From the NCBI GenBank assembly GCA_945905835.1, contig CAMDQJ010000001.1:62001-126000 (forward strand): DNA of 64,000 nt. The letters run 5' to 3'. The stretch is from Asaia bogorensis (GTDB lineage: Bacteria > Pseudomonadota > Alphaproteobacteria > Reyranellales > Reyranellaceae). Shown here piece by piece: positions 19,562 through 28,489 of this stretch (its first letter is position 1; the number at the start of each line of letters is the position of its first letter). The notes beneath the pieces were generated by a model. It was not told where the DNA came from. It did no database searches and was given only the letters and a program-made list of their open reading frames with translations. A program made the position numbers and the translations under genes.

Positions 19562-19581
19562 GGTTGTTTCCTCTGGGGCTT

Positions 19582-19884
19582 CTATTGCTTGGCGCGCAGG
19601 TTATCGTTTCCCGCCGGCAAAATCATCCTGACGATCTCAACCACGATCTCGACCGGGCCGCCGCCGACATCGACGACGATCGGATGTTCGGCGGGCGTCG
19701 GTTCCTGCAAGGTGGCGAACTGGCTGTCCAGAAGGGCGGCGGGCATGAGATGCTCGTGGCGCGCGGCCAGGCGCTGGCGGATGAGATCCTTCGACCCATT
19801 GAGATAGACCAGCGTCACGTCCCGCCGGCCGCCAACGATGATGTCGCGATAGGCACGATTCAGCGCCGAGCAGGTAGCCATGAC
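19582..19884 (-). pseudogene. Gluconokinase-like C-terminal fragment lacking the P-loop half
   Basis: VMATCSALNRAYRDIIVGGRRDVTLVYLNGSKDLIRQRLAARHEHLMPAALLDSQFATLQEP matches the gluconokinase C-terminal half; upstream residues do not. Confidence 0.72.
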
Positions 19885-19947
19885 CGTTCCTCCCACAGGT
19901 TCCCCAACTAGATATTGGACATGCAAACAACGCGCCTTCAACGGCGT

Positions 19948-21576
19948 TCAGGCGCGATAGGCGGTCCTGTTCGTCACGTAGCCCGCCGCCACGTCGGCCT
20001 GCAGCGCTACTTCCGGTCGCGTTTTCGGATCGCCATGCCCGCCGCCGCCCGGCGTACCGAGTGAGACCGTATCGCCCTTGTTGATGACATACTGCTTCTT
20101 GGGATCGTTCTTCACCCCGTTGATGTGCAGCGCGCCCGGCGCGCCGTCCTTGCCGCCTTCGATGCCGAAGGCCGGGAAGACCGTGCGCTCGGCGAGAAAG
20201 GACACGGCGATCGGCGTCTCGCTGCGGCTTTCGATCAGGATCTCCTGGCCGAGCCCGCCGCGATGGCGGCCGGGTCCACCCGAATCGGGCCGCAGCTTCT
20301 TGTGATGGAAGCGCAGCGGCGCGATGTGTTCGCTGATCTCGATCGAGGTCGAGCTGACATTCGATGGCCACGACAGGCAGGTCACGCCATCGCGCTGCGT
20401 GTTGCCGCCCATGCCGCCGTTATAGAAGAACATGTTGGCGTATGGCTTGCCGCCTTCGCGCACGCCGGACTGGTTCATACCCCACATCGGCGAACCGCAC
20501 GCCGCCATGACGCGCTCGGGCACGATCTGGCCAAGGCAGCCGAACACCAGCATCGGCACGTAATGCCCGATCAGCATGCGCGAGCCGCCCGGCGCGGGGA
20601 ATTGCGGATTAACGATGCAGCCCTCCGGCGCGCTGAGGCTGATCGGCCGGAAGGCGCCTTCGTTGTTCGGCAGGTTGGGGCTGGTGCAGACCTTGACCCC
20701 GTACATCGCCATCGCCGTGGTGTAGCAAAGCGCGCAGTTGATGGCGCGGTCGACCTGGGCGTCGGTGCCGGCAAAGTCCATCACGATCTCGTCGCCCTTG
20801 ATGGTGAGCTTGAGGCGCAGCGTGATCGGCGTCTCCATGATGCCGTCGGTCTTGACCTCACTGTGGTACGTACCGTCGGGCAGCTCGCGGATGGCGGCAC
20901 GCATCGCCGTCTCGCAGCGGCCCTGGATCTCGCGCGCGAGGTCGGTGAGGTCGGGTAGGCCGTAGTTCTTCATCAGAACCAGCAGGCGGTCTTCCATCAA
21001 ATCGAGCGCCACGACCTGGGCCCACAGGTCGCCCATGGTCTGGTCGGGCGTGCGCACGTTCTTGCGGATGATGTTGACCAGCGTCTCGTCGGTCTTGCCG
21101 GCGGCGATCATCTTCATCGGTGGGATCTGCAGGCCCTCCTCGAAGACCTCGCGCGGCTCGGGACTGCGAATCTTGCCGCCGATATCGGGTGCGTGTGCCG
21201 TGGTGGCGCTGAAGGCGATCAGCCGGCCGTCCTTGAAGATCGGCTTGGCCAGCGTGATGTCGGGCAGATGGCCGGTGCCGAGCCAGATGTCGTTGGTGAT
21301 CAGCACGTCGCCCGGCGAGAGCTGGTCCGGCGGGAAGAAGCGCAGGAAGTGTTTTACCGTCTCCGGCAACGTGCCAATGAAGCTCGGGATGCTCTCGCTC
21401 GCCTGCACCAGCGACTGGCCTGTGGCATCGGTGACGACGCAGGAGAAATCATAGCTCTCGCGCACCAGAGTCGAGAAGCTGGTGCGCACCATCGCCGCCG
21501 CCGCCTCGTCGACCAGCGAGATCAATCGCCGCCACAAGAGCTCCAACTCGATCGCGTCGAATGTGCGCGCCATCAC
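19948..21576 (-). CDS. Hydantoinase B/oxoprolinase family protein (second locus)
   Basis: 542 aa; FDAIELELLWRRLISLVDEAAAAMVRTSFSTLVRESYDFSCVVTD; GDVLITNDIWLGTGHLPDI. Confidence 0.93.
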   Translation of the reverse strand: MMARTFDAIELELLWRRLISLVDEAAAAMVRTSFSTLVRESYDFSCVVTDATGQSLVQASESIPSFIGTLPETVKHFLRFFPPDQLSPGDVLITNDIWLGTGHLPDITLAKPIFKDGRLIAFSATTAHAPDIGGKIRSPEPREVFEEGLQIPPMKMIAAGKTDETLVNIIRKNVRTPDQTMGDLWAQVVALDLMEDRLLVLMKNYGLPDLTDLAREIQGRCETAMRAAIRELPDGTYHSEVKTDGIMETPITLRLKLTIKGDEIVMDFAGTDAQVDRAINCALCYTTAMAMYGVKVCTSPNLPNNEGAFRPISLSAPEGCIVNPQFPAPGGSRMLIGHYVPMLVFGCLGQIVPERVMAACGSPMWGMNQSGVREGGKPYANMFFYNGGMGGNTQRDGVTCLSWPSNVSSTSIEISEHIAPLRFHHKKLRPDSGGPGRHRGGLGQEILIESRSETPIAVSFLAERTVFPAFGIEGGKDGAPGALHINGVKNDPKKQYVINKGDTVSLGTPGGGGHGDPKTRPEVALQADVAAGYVTNRTAYRA

Positions 21577-23648
21577 ACCGCCTCCGCCAGAATAGAACCG
21601 TCGGGCAACAGGCGCGCCGTGGCGCCGGGACCGACGATGAAGGTGCTTTCGTCCTCTTCGAACACGGCCGGACCCTGAATCGTGACCCCGGGCTCCAGCG
21701 CGTAACGGTCGTAGACCTTGGTTGGCAGCATCTTGCCGGCATCGGCGAAGAACACCGGCCGCGTGCCCTTGAGCGCCTTGGCCGAGGCGTGACGCGGCAA
21801 TTCGAGCTTGCCGCCGGCGCCCGGCATCGGCGCGCTGACGGAGAGGCGCAGCGCCACGAACTGGACGGCGGCGCCCGGTGGCGTGCGGGCAAACAGCGCC
21901 TTGTAGGCGGCCTCGAAAGCGATGCGCACGGAAGCTTCGGTGAGCGGTGACGGCATGGCGACGGTGACCTCGCTGCCCTGGCCGATATAGCGCATGTCGG
22001 CGAGACGGCGCACGACGCGGCCCGAGGCATCGGCGCCGGTCGGACGCAGCACGTCGAGCGACTCCTTCTCCTGCCCGGCAAAGATCGCCTCGACCTGCTT
22101 GAAGTCTGCACCGGCGAGCGGCGTGGTGAAGCTCGCAACGCGATCGACGCGGGCCGGCGCCATCAACATGCCGATGGTGCTGCCGGCACCCGCACCGGGC
22201 GGACAGACGACACGCGTGATGCCAAGTTTTCGCGCCACGTTCCAGGCATGGACGGGGCCGGCGCCGCCGGTCGCCAGCAGCGAATACTCTGACGGAATGC
22301 GGCCGCGCTCGGCGATGGCGACGCGGGCGGCGCCCGCCATGTTCTCGTTCACCACGTCATGCACGCCGAAGCCGGCGCGGTCGCGATCGACGCCCAGCGC
22401 CGACGCGAGGCCGCCGAGTGCGGCTTCGGTCGCGGCGCGGTCGATCTTCATGGCGCCGCCCAGGAAGAAATTGGCGTTGAGATAGCCCAGCGCCAGGTCG
22501 GCATCGGTCACGGTGGCCTCGGTGCCGCCGCGGCCGTAGCAGGCCGGGCCGGGCTGTGCGCCGCTGCTCTCGGGACCGACCTGTAGGGTGCCGAGGTCGC
22601 TGCGCCTGGCAATCGAGCCGCCGCCGGCGCCGATTTCGATGAGCTCGACGGTGGCGATCATGATCGGCAGGCCGGAGCCGCGGAGAAAGCGCTTTTCGCG
22701 CGCCGCCTCGAAGCCGTAGGCGACCAGCGGCTCACCATCGTCGACCAGCGCCATCTTCGCTGTGGTGCCGCCCATGTCGAAAGCGAGCACGCGCTCGAGA
22801 CCGGCGTTGCGGCCGAACCACGCGCCTGCGAGCGCACCGGCGGCCGGGCCGCTTTCGAGCAACTGCACCGGCGCGCGCTTGGCTTCGCTGACATGCGTCA
22901 AGCCGCCGTTCGACAGCATGAGAAAGAGTCCGCCGGGAATGCCCGAGGCGGTCAGCGCCTGTTCGAGGCGCTCGAGATAGATCTCGGCCAGCGGACGGAT
23001 ATAGGCATTGGCCACCGTGGTGCTGGCGCGCTGGTATTCGCGGATCTCCGGCGCGATATCCGACGAGATCGAGATCGAGAGATTCTGGAAGCGCTCCGCG
23101 ACGGCCGCCGCGATAGCGCGCTCATGCGCCGGGTTGGCATAACTATGTAGAAAGCAGATAGCGAGGCTCTCGACCCCCTGTTCCACCAACTCGGCTACTT
23201 CCTTGAGCGCCGCCTCTATATCGAGCGGGATTTCGACGCTGCCGTCGGGCGCCAGCCGCTCCTTCGCCTCGCGCCGCCATGGCCGCGGCACCAGCGGCTT
23301 GGGCATCTCGATGAAGAGGTCGTAGAGCTCGTACTTACGCTCGCGGGCGATCTCCAACACGTCGGCAAAGCCCGCCGTCGTCAGCAGTCCCGTCTTCGCC
23401 CCCTTGCGCTCGATCAGCGCATTGGTGAAGAGCGTCGTGGCGTGCACGACGCGACCGACCTCCGCGGGTTTCACGCCGGCCTTCTCCAGCACGCGTCTGG
23501 TCCCTTCCAGCGCACCGCGCGCCGGATCGTCGGGCGTCGTGCTTTCCTTCCAGATGATGGCGCGGCCGTCGCGCGGATCGTGGATGACGAGATCGGTGAA
23601 AGTGCCCCCGATATCGATGCCGAGGGACAAAGGCGCTGCGCTGTTCAT
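21573..23648 (-). CDS. Hydantoinase/oxoprolinase family protein, HyuA-like (second locus)
   Basis: MNSAAPLSLGIDIGGTFTDLVIHD; FDMGGTTAKMALVDDGEP; start trimmed from ORF 21573..24848. Confidence 0.92.
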   Translation of the reverse strand: MNSAAPLSLGIDIGGTFTDLVIHDPRDGRAIIWKESTTPDDPARGALEGTRRVLEKAGVKPAEVGRVVHATTLFTNALIERKGAKTGLLTTAGFADVLEIARERKYELYDLFIEMPKPLVPRPWRREAKERLAPDGSVEIPLDIEAALKEVAELVEQGVESLAICFLHSYANPAHERAIAAAVAERFQNLSISISSDIAPEIREYQRASTTVANAYIRPLAEIYLERLEQALTASGIPGGLFLMLSNGGLTHVSEAKRAPVQLLESGPAAGALAGAWFGRNAGLERVLAFDMGGTTAKMALVDDGEPLVAYGFEAAREKRFLRGSGLPIMIATVELIEIGAGGGSIARRSDLGTLQVGPESSGAQPGPACYGRGGTEATVTDADLALGYLNANFFLGGAMKIDRAATEAALGGLASALGVDRDRAGFGVHDVVNENMAGAARVAIAERGRIPSEYSLLATGGAGPVHAWNVARKLGITRVVCPPGAGAGSTIGMLMAPARVDRVASFTTPLAGADFKQVEAIFAGQEKESLDVLRPTGADASGRVVRRLADMRYIGQGSEVTVAMPSPLTEASVRIAFEAAYKALFARTPPGAAVQFVALRLSVSAPMPGAGGKLELPRHASAKALKGTRPVFFADAGKMLPTKVYDRYALEPGVTIQGPAVFEEDESTFIVGPGATARLLPDGSILAEAV

Positions 23649-24610
23649 TCCGCTTTGATATTGCCCGCTTTCACCACCTTGGCCCAGCGCTCGCGATCCT
23701 TCTGGATTTGCGCCTTGAAGGCGGGGCCGTCCTGCGGAATGGCGACAAGCCCGCGCGAGTCGAGTACGAGCTTGGTTGCCGGATCGTTGACCGCGTCGAG
23801 GAAGAGCTTGCCGAGGCTCGTAACGATATCGGCCGGCAGGCCCGCGGGACCAACCAGGCCGAACCAGTTGCTGATATCGAGCGCGGGAATGTCCTTGGTC
23901 ATCAGCGGCAGGTCGGGCGCGATCGGGTTGGGCTTGCTCGCCGCGAGCGCCAGCGCGCGGACCTGGCCGCTCTTGATCTGGCCCACGATCTCCGAGACGT
24001 TGGCGAAGAACATGTCGATCTGTCCCGCCGCCAGATCGGCGATCGCCGGCGCGCCGCCGCGATAGGGCACATGCAGGAGCTGCAGCCCGCCCGCTTCGGC
24101 GGCGAAATACTCCGCGCCCAACTGATTGGTCGAGCCGGCGCCGGTCGAGCCATAGCTCACCTTGCCGGGATTGGCCTTGGCGTAGGCGATCAGCTCGGGG
24201 ATGGTCTTGTAGGGCGCATTCGGCCGCACGATCATCGCCATCGGCACGCCGACCAAGTTGCAGATCGGCACCAGCTCCTTGTCGAGCTCGAGCGGGATCT
24301 GCGTGCCCGGCACTACCGGCCCGACGGCGAGCGAGCCCATGATGCCGATACCCACGGTGTAGCCATCGGGTGCCGCATTGGCGACGGCCTTCAGCGCGAT
24401 ATAGCCTAGCGCGCCGGTCTTGCTGTCGACCACGACGGTGTGACCGACACGGCGCTGGATCGCCTCGGCGGCGACGCGGGCGGCGATATCGGCGGTGCCG
24501 CCGGGCGCAAAGCCGACGATGATGTGGATCGGCTGCTTGGGCACCCACTGCGCGCGGGCGGCGGGAGCAGCCAGGATCAGGGGCGTGGCCAACAGGCTTC
24601 TGCGCAGCAT
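23645..24610 (-). CDS. Bug-family (TctC-like) tripartite tricarboxylate transporter substrate-binding protein
   Basis: Signal peptide; WVPKQPIHIIVGFAPGGTADIAARVAAEAIQRRVG; ATGA overlap with downstream hyuA. Confidence 0.9.
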   Translation of the reverse strand: MLRRSLLATPLILAAPAARAQWVPKQPIHIIVGFAPGGTADIAARVAAEAIQRRVGHTVVVDSKTGALGYIALKAVANAAPDGYTVGIGIMGSLAVGPVVPGTQIPLELDKELVPICNLVGVPMAMIVRPNAPYKTIPELIAYAKANPGKVSYGSTGAGSTNQLGAEYFAAEAGGLQLLHVPYRGGAPAIADLAAGQIDMFFANVSEIVGQIKSGQVRALALAASKPNPIAPDLPLMTKDIPALDISNWFGLVGPAGLPADIVTSLGKLFLDAVNDPATKLVLDSRGLVAIPQDGPAFKAQIQKDRERWAKVVKAGNIKAE

Positions 24611-24625
24611 GGCTGTACTCCTTAT

Positions 24626-26449
24626 CTATGCACGGTGATGCACGGGCGCCCGGCCATGGACCGGCGTGACGATGCCTTCGAGGCGCGCCTTGAGCTGCAG
24701 CGCCAGGTAACGCGAATAGAAGCGCGACTGTGCGAGGTTGCCGCCGTGGAACCACAGCCCGTCCTGCGCCGTGGGCTTCCACATGTTGCGCAGCTCGCCT
24801 TCCCACGGACCGGGATCCTTGGTGGTGTCGGAGCCAAGGCCCCAGCACTTACCGACCCTGTCGGCGACCTCCTGCGAGGTCAGCAGCGCCGCCCAGCCGT
24901 TCATAGAGCCGTAACCTGTGGCATAGACGATGAGGTCGGCTGGCAGTTCGCCGCCGTCGTCCAGCACCGCCGAATTTTCCGTGAGACGGATGATCTCGAC
25001 TTTGGTGCGCAACTTGATGCGGCCATCGGCAATCAGCTCGGAGGCGCCGACGTCGATGTAGTAGCCAGAGCCGCGGCGCATATACATCGGACCGATGCCG
25101 CTCTCGTCGTCGCCGAAATTCAGCATGAAGCCTGCGGCCCGCAGTCGGTCGTAGAAGGCCGCGTCATCCTGCTTGATCTTTGCGACCGTCGCCTTGGCCA
25201 GCGACGGCAGCACCTTGTAGGGCACCGACGCTGCCGTAATGTCGGCGATGTCGACCGTGATGCCGGCTTTTACGGCGTCCTCGGAGTAGAGCGTGCGAAA
25301 GCGGGCCAGCGTGTCGGAGCGCACGACCAGCGTCGAGGAGCGCTGCAGCATCGTGACATCGGCGCCGTGCTCCCACAGGTCGGCGGCGATATCGTGCGCC
25401 GAGTTGTTCGAGCCGACGACGATGCAGCGCTTGCCGGCCATGCCCTCACCGCCGGTATGCTGACTGGAATGACGCTGGATGCCCTTGAATTTTTCCGCTC
25501 CGGGATAGTTCGGCACCTGCGGCATGCCCGACATGCCGGTCGCGAGCACCAGATGCTTGGGACGCAGCGTCACGTCCCTGCCCTCGCGATTCACGACGAC
25601 GGTCCATTCCTGCCTGGCCTCATCCCACGCGGCGCGGCAGCATGGCGAGGATGTCCAGTAATCGAGCTCCATGACCTTCACATAGGACTCAAGCCAGTCG
25701 CCCATCTTGTCCTTGGGCGTGTAGATCGGCCAATGATCGGGGAACGGCAGGTAGGGCAGATGGTCGTACCAGACGGGATCGTGCAGGCAGAGTGACTTAT
25801 AGCGCTTGCGCCAGGCGTCGCCGGCGCGCGCGTGACCGTCAACGATCAGCGCCGGCACGCCCAGCCGCTTCAGCCGCGCGCCGAGACCGATGCCACCCTG
25901 GCCACCGCCGACGATCAGAACGTAGGGCTGGCGCTCATGGCCGAGCTCGGCCGCGTCTGCGCGGCGGCGGGCCGTCCAGGTGACGCGGTTCTTGATGGCG
26001 CCATGCTCGACACCGCTCTCGCGCGTCGGGCCGCTCCGCTCCTCGAAGCCCTTCAGCTCCGCGAGCGTGGTGAACAGCGTCGTGCATTTGCCGTCCTCGA
26101 GACGGATCAGCCCCTTGCCGCGCCCGACCGCCGTTTCGAAGGCGAACCAGCTCTCGTCGGGGGTTTTGGAGGCGCCGTCGATCTTCCAGGCGCTGGGCCG
26201 TGTGTGGGCAAGCGTTGCTGCAAGCATATCGGCGATCGCCGGGCGGCCTTCGGAGGTCGCAATGTTCCAAGTGAAGGCCACGAGATCGCGCCAGTAGCAC
26301 TCGTCAGCGAACAGCGCGGTCGCGGCCGATATGTCGCCGCGTTCCAGGGCCGTTCCGAAGTCATCCAGCCAACGCGACAACGCGCTGCTCTCTTTTACGA
26401 TCGTGTCGATGTTTCGCACTCCGAGGCGGCATTGCGCAGGAGCCTCCAT
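24626..26449 (-). CDS. Flavin-containing monooxygenase-type NAD(P)/FAD oxidoreductase with N-terminal NTF2/SnoaL-like domain
   Basis: N-terminal FGTALERGDISAATALFADECYWRDLVAFTW..; then YVLIVGGGQGGIGLGARLKRLG, KRCIVVGSNNSAHDIAADLWEHGADVTMLQR. Confidence 0.88.
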   Translation of the reverse strand: MEAPAQCRLGVRNIDTIVKESSALSRWLDDFGTALERGDISAATALFADECYWRDLVAFTWNIATSEGRPAIADMLAATLAHTRPSAWKIDGASKTPDESWFAFETAVGRGKGLIRLEDGKCTTLFTTLAELKGFEERSGPTRESGVEHGAIKNRVTWTARRRADAAELGHERQPYVLIVGGGQGGIGLGARLKRLGVPALIVDGHARAGDAWRKRYKSLCLHDPVWYDHLPYLPFPDHWPIYTPKDKMGDWLESYVKVMELDYWTSSPCCRAAWDEARQEWTVVVNREGRDVTLRPKHLVLATGMSGMPQVPNYPGAEKFKGIQRHSSQHTGGEGMAGKRCIVVGSNNSAHDIAADLWEHGADVTMLQRSSTLVVRSDTLARFRTLYSEDAVKAGITVDIADITAASVPYKVLPSLAKATVAKIKQDDAAFYDRLRAAGFMLNFGDDESGIGPMYMRRGSGYYIDVGASELIADGRIKLRTKVEIIRLTENSAVLDDGGELPADLIVYATGYGSMNGWAALLTSQEVADRVGKCWGLGSDTTKDPGPWEGELRNMWKPTAQDGLWFHGGNLAQSRFYSRYLALQLKARLEGIVTPVHGRAPVHHRA

Positions 26450-26491
26450 AATAGGCTTGTGAGCAAGGAATGGGCCACTGAGAATAGGCGC

Positions 26492-27229
26492 ATGAACAAG
26501 GAAATCGTTGCCGAACTCGCTTCCACCGGTGTCCTGCGCGCGGGCATCAACCTTTCCAACTTCCTTCTGGTGACGGGCCGCAGCGCCAACGCCGATCCGG
26601 AAGGCGTGGCACCCGACATGGCGCGCGCCATCGCCGCCGACCTCGGCGTGCCGCTGGTGCTGGTGCCGTTCAAGGCGCCGGGCCTGCTGGCCGACGCCGC
26701 GGAGCAGAACGTGTGGGACATCGGCCTGATCGGCGCCGAGCCACTGCGCGCCGAGAAGATCGCGTTCACCGCGGCCTATGTCGAGATCGAGGCGACCTAT
26801 CTCGTGCCGGCCAGCTCGCCGCTGAAGACAATCGCCGATGTCGACAAGAAGGGCGTGCGCATCGTGGTGTCGGCGCGCAGTGCCTACGAGCTCTGGCTCA
26901 CCCGTAACATCAAGAACGCGACGCTGACACTGGCCGAAGGCCTGGGCGGCGCGCTTGACAAGTTCATCGCCGAGAAGTTCGACGCCCTGGCCGGCCTGCG
27001 GCCGGGCCTGATCGGCGACATCAAGAAGGTGCCGGGCGGCAAGATCCTCGACGGCCAGTTCACCGCCGTGCAGCAGGCCGTCGGCACGCAGCGCAAGAAT
27101 GCCAAGGCGGCGGCCTATCTCGCCGAGTTCGTCGAGAAGGCCAAGAAGTCCGGCCTGGTGGCGAGCCTGATCGAGAATCACAAGGTCGTCGGCCTCTCGG
27201 TGGCGCCGCCGACCGGGCGGCTAATTTGA
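26492..27229 (+). CDS. Periplasmic-binding-protein family 3-like (SBP_bac_3) protein without obvious signal peptide
   Basis: LRAGINLSNFLLVTGRSANADPEGVAPDMARAIAADLGVPLVLVPFKAPGLLADAAEQNVWDIGLIGAEPLRAEKIAFTAAYVEIEATYLVP. Confidence 0.82.
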   Translation: MNKEIVAELASTGVLRAGINLSNFLLVTGRSANADPEGVAPDMARAIAADLGVPLVLVPFKAPGLLADAAEQNVWDIGLIGAEPLRAEKIAFTAAYVEIEATYLVPASSPLKTIADVDKKGVRIVVSARSAYELWLTRNIKNATLTLAEGLGGALDKFIAEKFDALAGLRPGLIGDIKKVPGGKILDGQFTAVQQAVGTQRKNAKAAAYLAEFVEKAKKSGLVASLIENHKVVGLSVAPPTGRLI

Positions 27230-27262
27230 CGGACGACCTTCAGTTATTAATGAGAAGAGAGC

Positions 27263-27523
27263 ATGACAGCCGTCATTATCACTCACGAAGTAGAGGACGT
27301 GAGCCATTGGCTCACCTCACCCAAGCGTACAGAGGTTTTTCCGCCTTTGGGGGCGACCTTTCGCACATTTGTCGACCCCTCGGGATCGAACCTCGTCGGG
27401 CTTGTTGTTGAGGTTCCCGACATGGCGGCCTTTCAGGCAATGCTTCAATCTCCGGAAGGAGGAGAGGCCCTGAAATTCGATCGCATCCGCCCTAAGACTA
27501 TCAAAATGTTGATCGCTTCTTGA
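27263..27523 (+). CDS. Small uncharacterised protein (86 aa)
   Basis: Complete ORF in a locally lower-GC segment; no family assignment made. Confidence 0.55.
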   Translation: MTAVIITHEVEDVSHWLTSPKRTEVFPPLGATFRTFVDPSGSNLVGLVVEVPDMAAFQAMLQSPEGGEALKFDRIRPKTIKMLIAS

Positions 27524-27611
27524 AATTTAGGTTGGCCCGGCAAGAAACTCGATAGGGGATGGCTATGAAGCACATAATGATAATCGCCAAACTCCTTAAC
27601 GGTTGGCTTCC

Positions 27612-28481
27612 TTATTCGTTGCTACTTTTGCGAACGGGCCGCCGCCAGTTTTGATTTCCGATGATTGTTTTGCAAAGCAACGCCGCTTGCTCGACAGGCA
27701 GCGACGCCACCACGGCGCGGAGGCGTGCAGCGGCGTCGGCCGACAATCCGAACCGGCCTTGCAGAGCATTGGCGAATTGTGGGCGGCTGATACCGACACG
27801 CTCGGCAGCCTGGTCTTGCCGAAGCCCTGAAGTCCGCCAGCGGTCGCGCACATTGTCGGGCATGACGCCGCCCGCATAGTCGGCCAAGCCGTCAGCCTCG
27901 CGCGCGTATTGCGAGGGAAATGCCAGTGGGGCGGCCAGGTCAACAACAGGAACGGCAACGGCAGCTGGTGGCGAGGTCGAGGAAACCACAGACGCGGCGG
28001 GGATCGAATAACCCGCAAGAGTGGGCCCCTCGGAAAGACCCGCTGCTGTTGCGTCGCTGAGATCAGCGAAGGCGGCCTGGTTGGTCTCGAAATGCACCAG
28101 CGTGCCCAGGCGGGCCTCTAGCCATGCCTGCGGGTCGTGGAGGCGTCGCGGGTCATAGACCATGCGTTGCACGCCACGGCCGGGGCCTTTGCGCTGGTAG
28201 GTGGCCGACGCCAGCCCCTCGGGGAGGTTGGTATCATGCCCGTATAGAAGGTTCTTATACGGGCATGATACCAACCTAGCCCGCCGCAGCTTGATCGTTG
28301 CCCGTGTCTCGCCCGTTAGGTCGGCCGCGTCGCCCGCCGATTCCAGCCAGGCCCCGGTATCGGCCAGCATGGCCCGGTCGGGGTCGAGGGGTTGCCAGTC
28401 CGAAATGCTCGCCGGCGGTACGGGAAGTGGCACGTTGCCCAGGACATAGACCACCAGCGGGTTGCCGGCGGTGCGCTGCAC
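27612..28481 (-). CDS. Uncharacterised protein with C-terminal HTH-like segment; likely accessory origin
   Basis: 289 aa, GTG start; RWRTSGLRQDQAAERVGISRPQFANALQGRFGLSADAAARLRAVV resembles an XRE-type HTH. Confidence 0.55.
   Translation of the reverse strand: MQRTAGNPLVVYVLGNVPLPVPPASISDWQPLDPDRAMLADTGAWLESAGDAADLTGETRATIKLRRARLVSCPYKNLLYGHDTNLPEGLASATYQRKGPGRGVQRMVYDPRRLHDPQAWLEARLGTLVHFETNQAAFADLSDATAAGLSEGPTLAGYSIPAASVVSSTSPPAAVAVPVVDLAAPLAFPSQYAREADGLADYAGGVMPDNVRDRWRTSGLRQDQAAERVGISRPQFANALQGRFGLSADAAARLRAVVASLPVEQAALLCKTIIGNQNWRRPVRKSSNE
28225..28277. repeat. Perfect inverted repeat, 22-bp arms with 9-nt spacer, inside the 27612-28481 ORF
   Basis: aggttggtatcatgcccgtata - gaaggttct - tatacgggcatgataccaacct (28225-28246 / 28256-28277). 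Confidence 0.95.
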
Positions 28482-28489
28482 GCCACGGC

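Noticed and set aside
21573-24848. 1091-aa ORF suggesting a HyuA fusion
   Set aside because: The N-terminal ~400 codons are an alternate frame of the Bug binding-protein gene; HyuA starts at 23648.
24626-27181. 851-aa ORF suggesting a much larger fused monooxygenase
   Set aside because: The first ~240 codons are antisense to the SBP_bac_3-like gene; the true start is most likely 26449.
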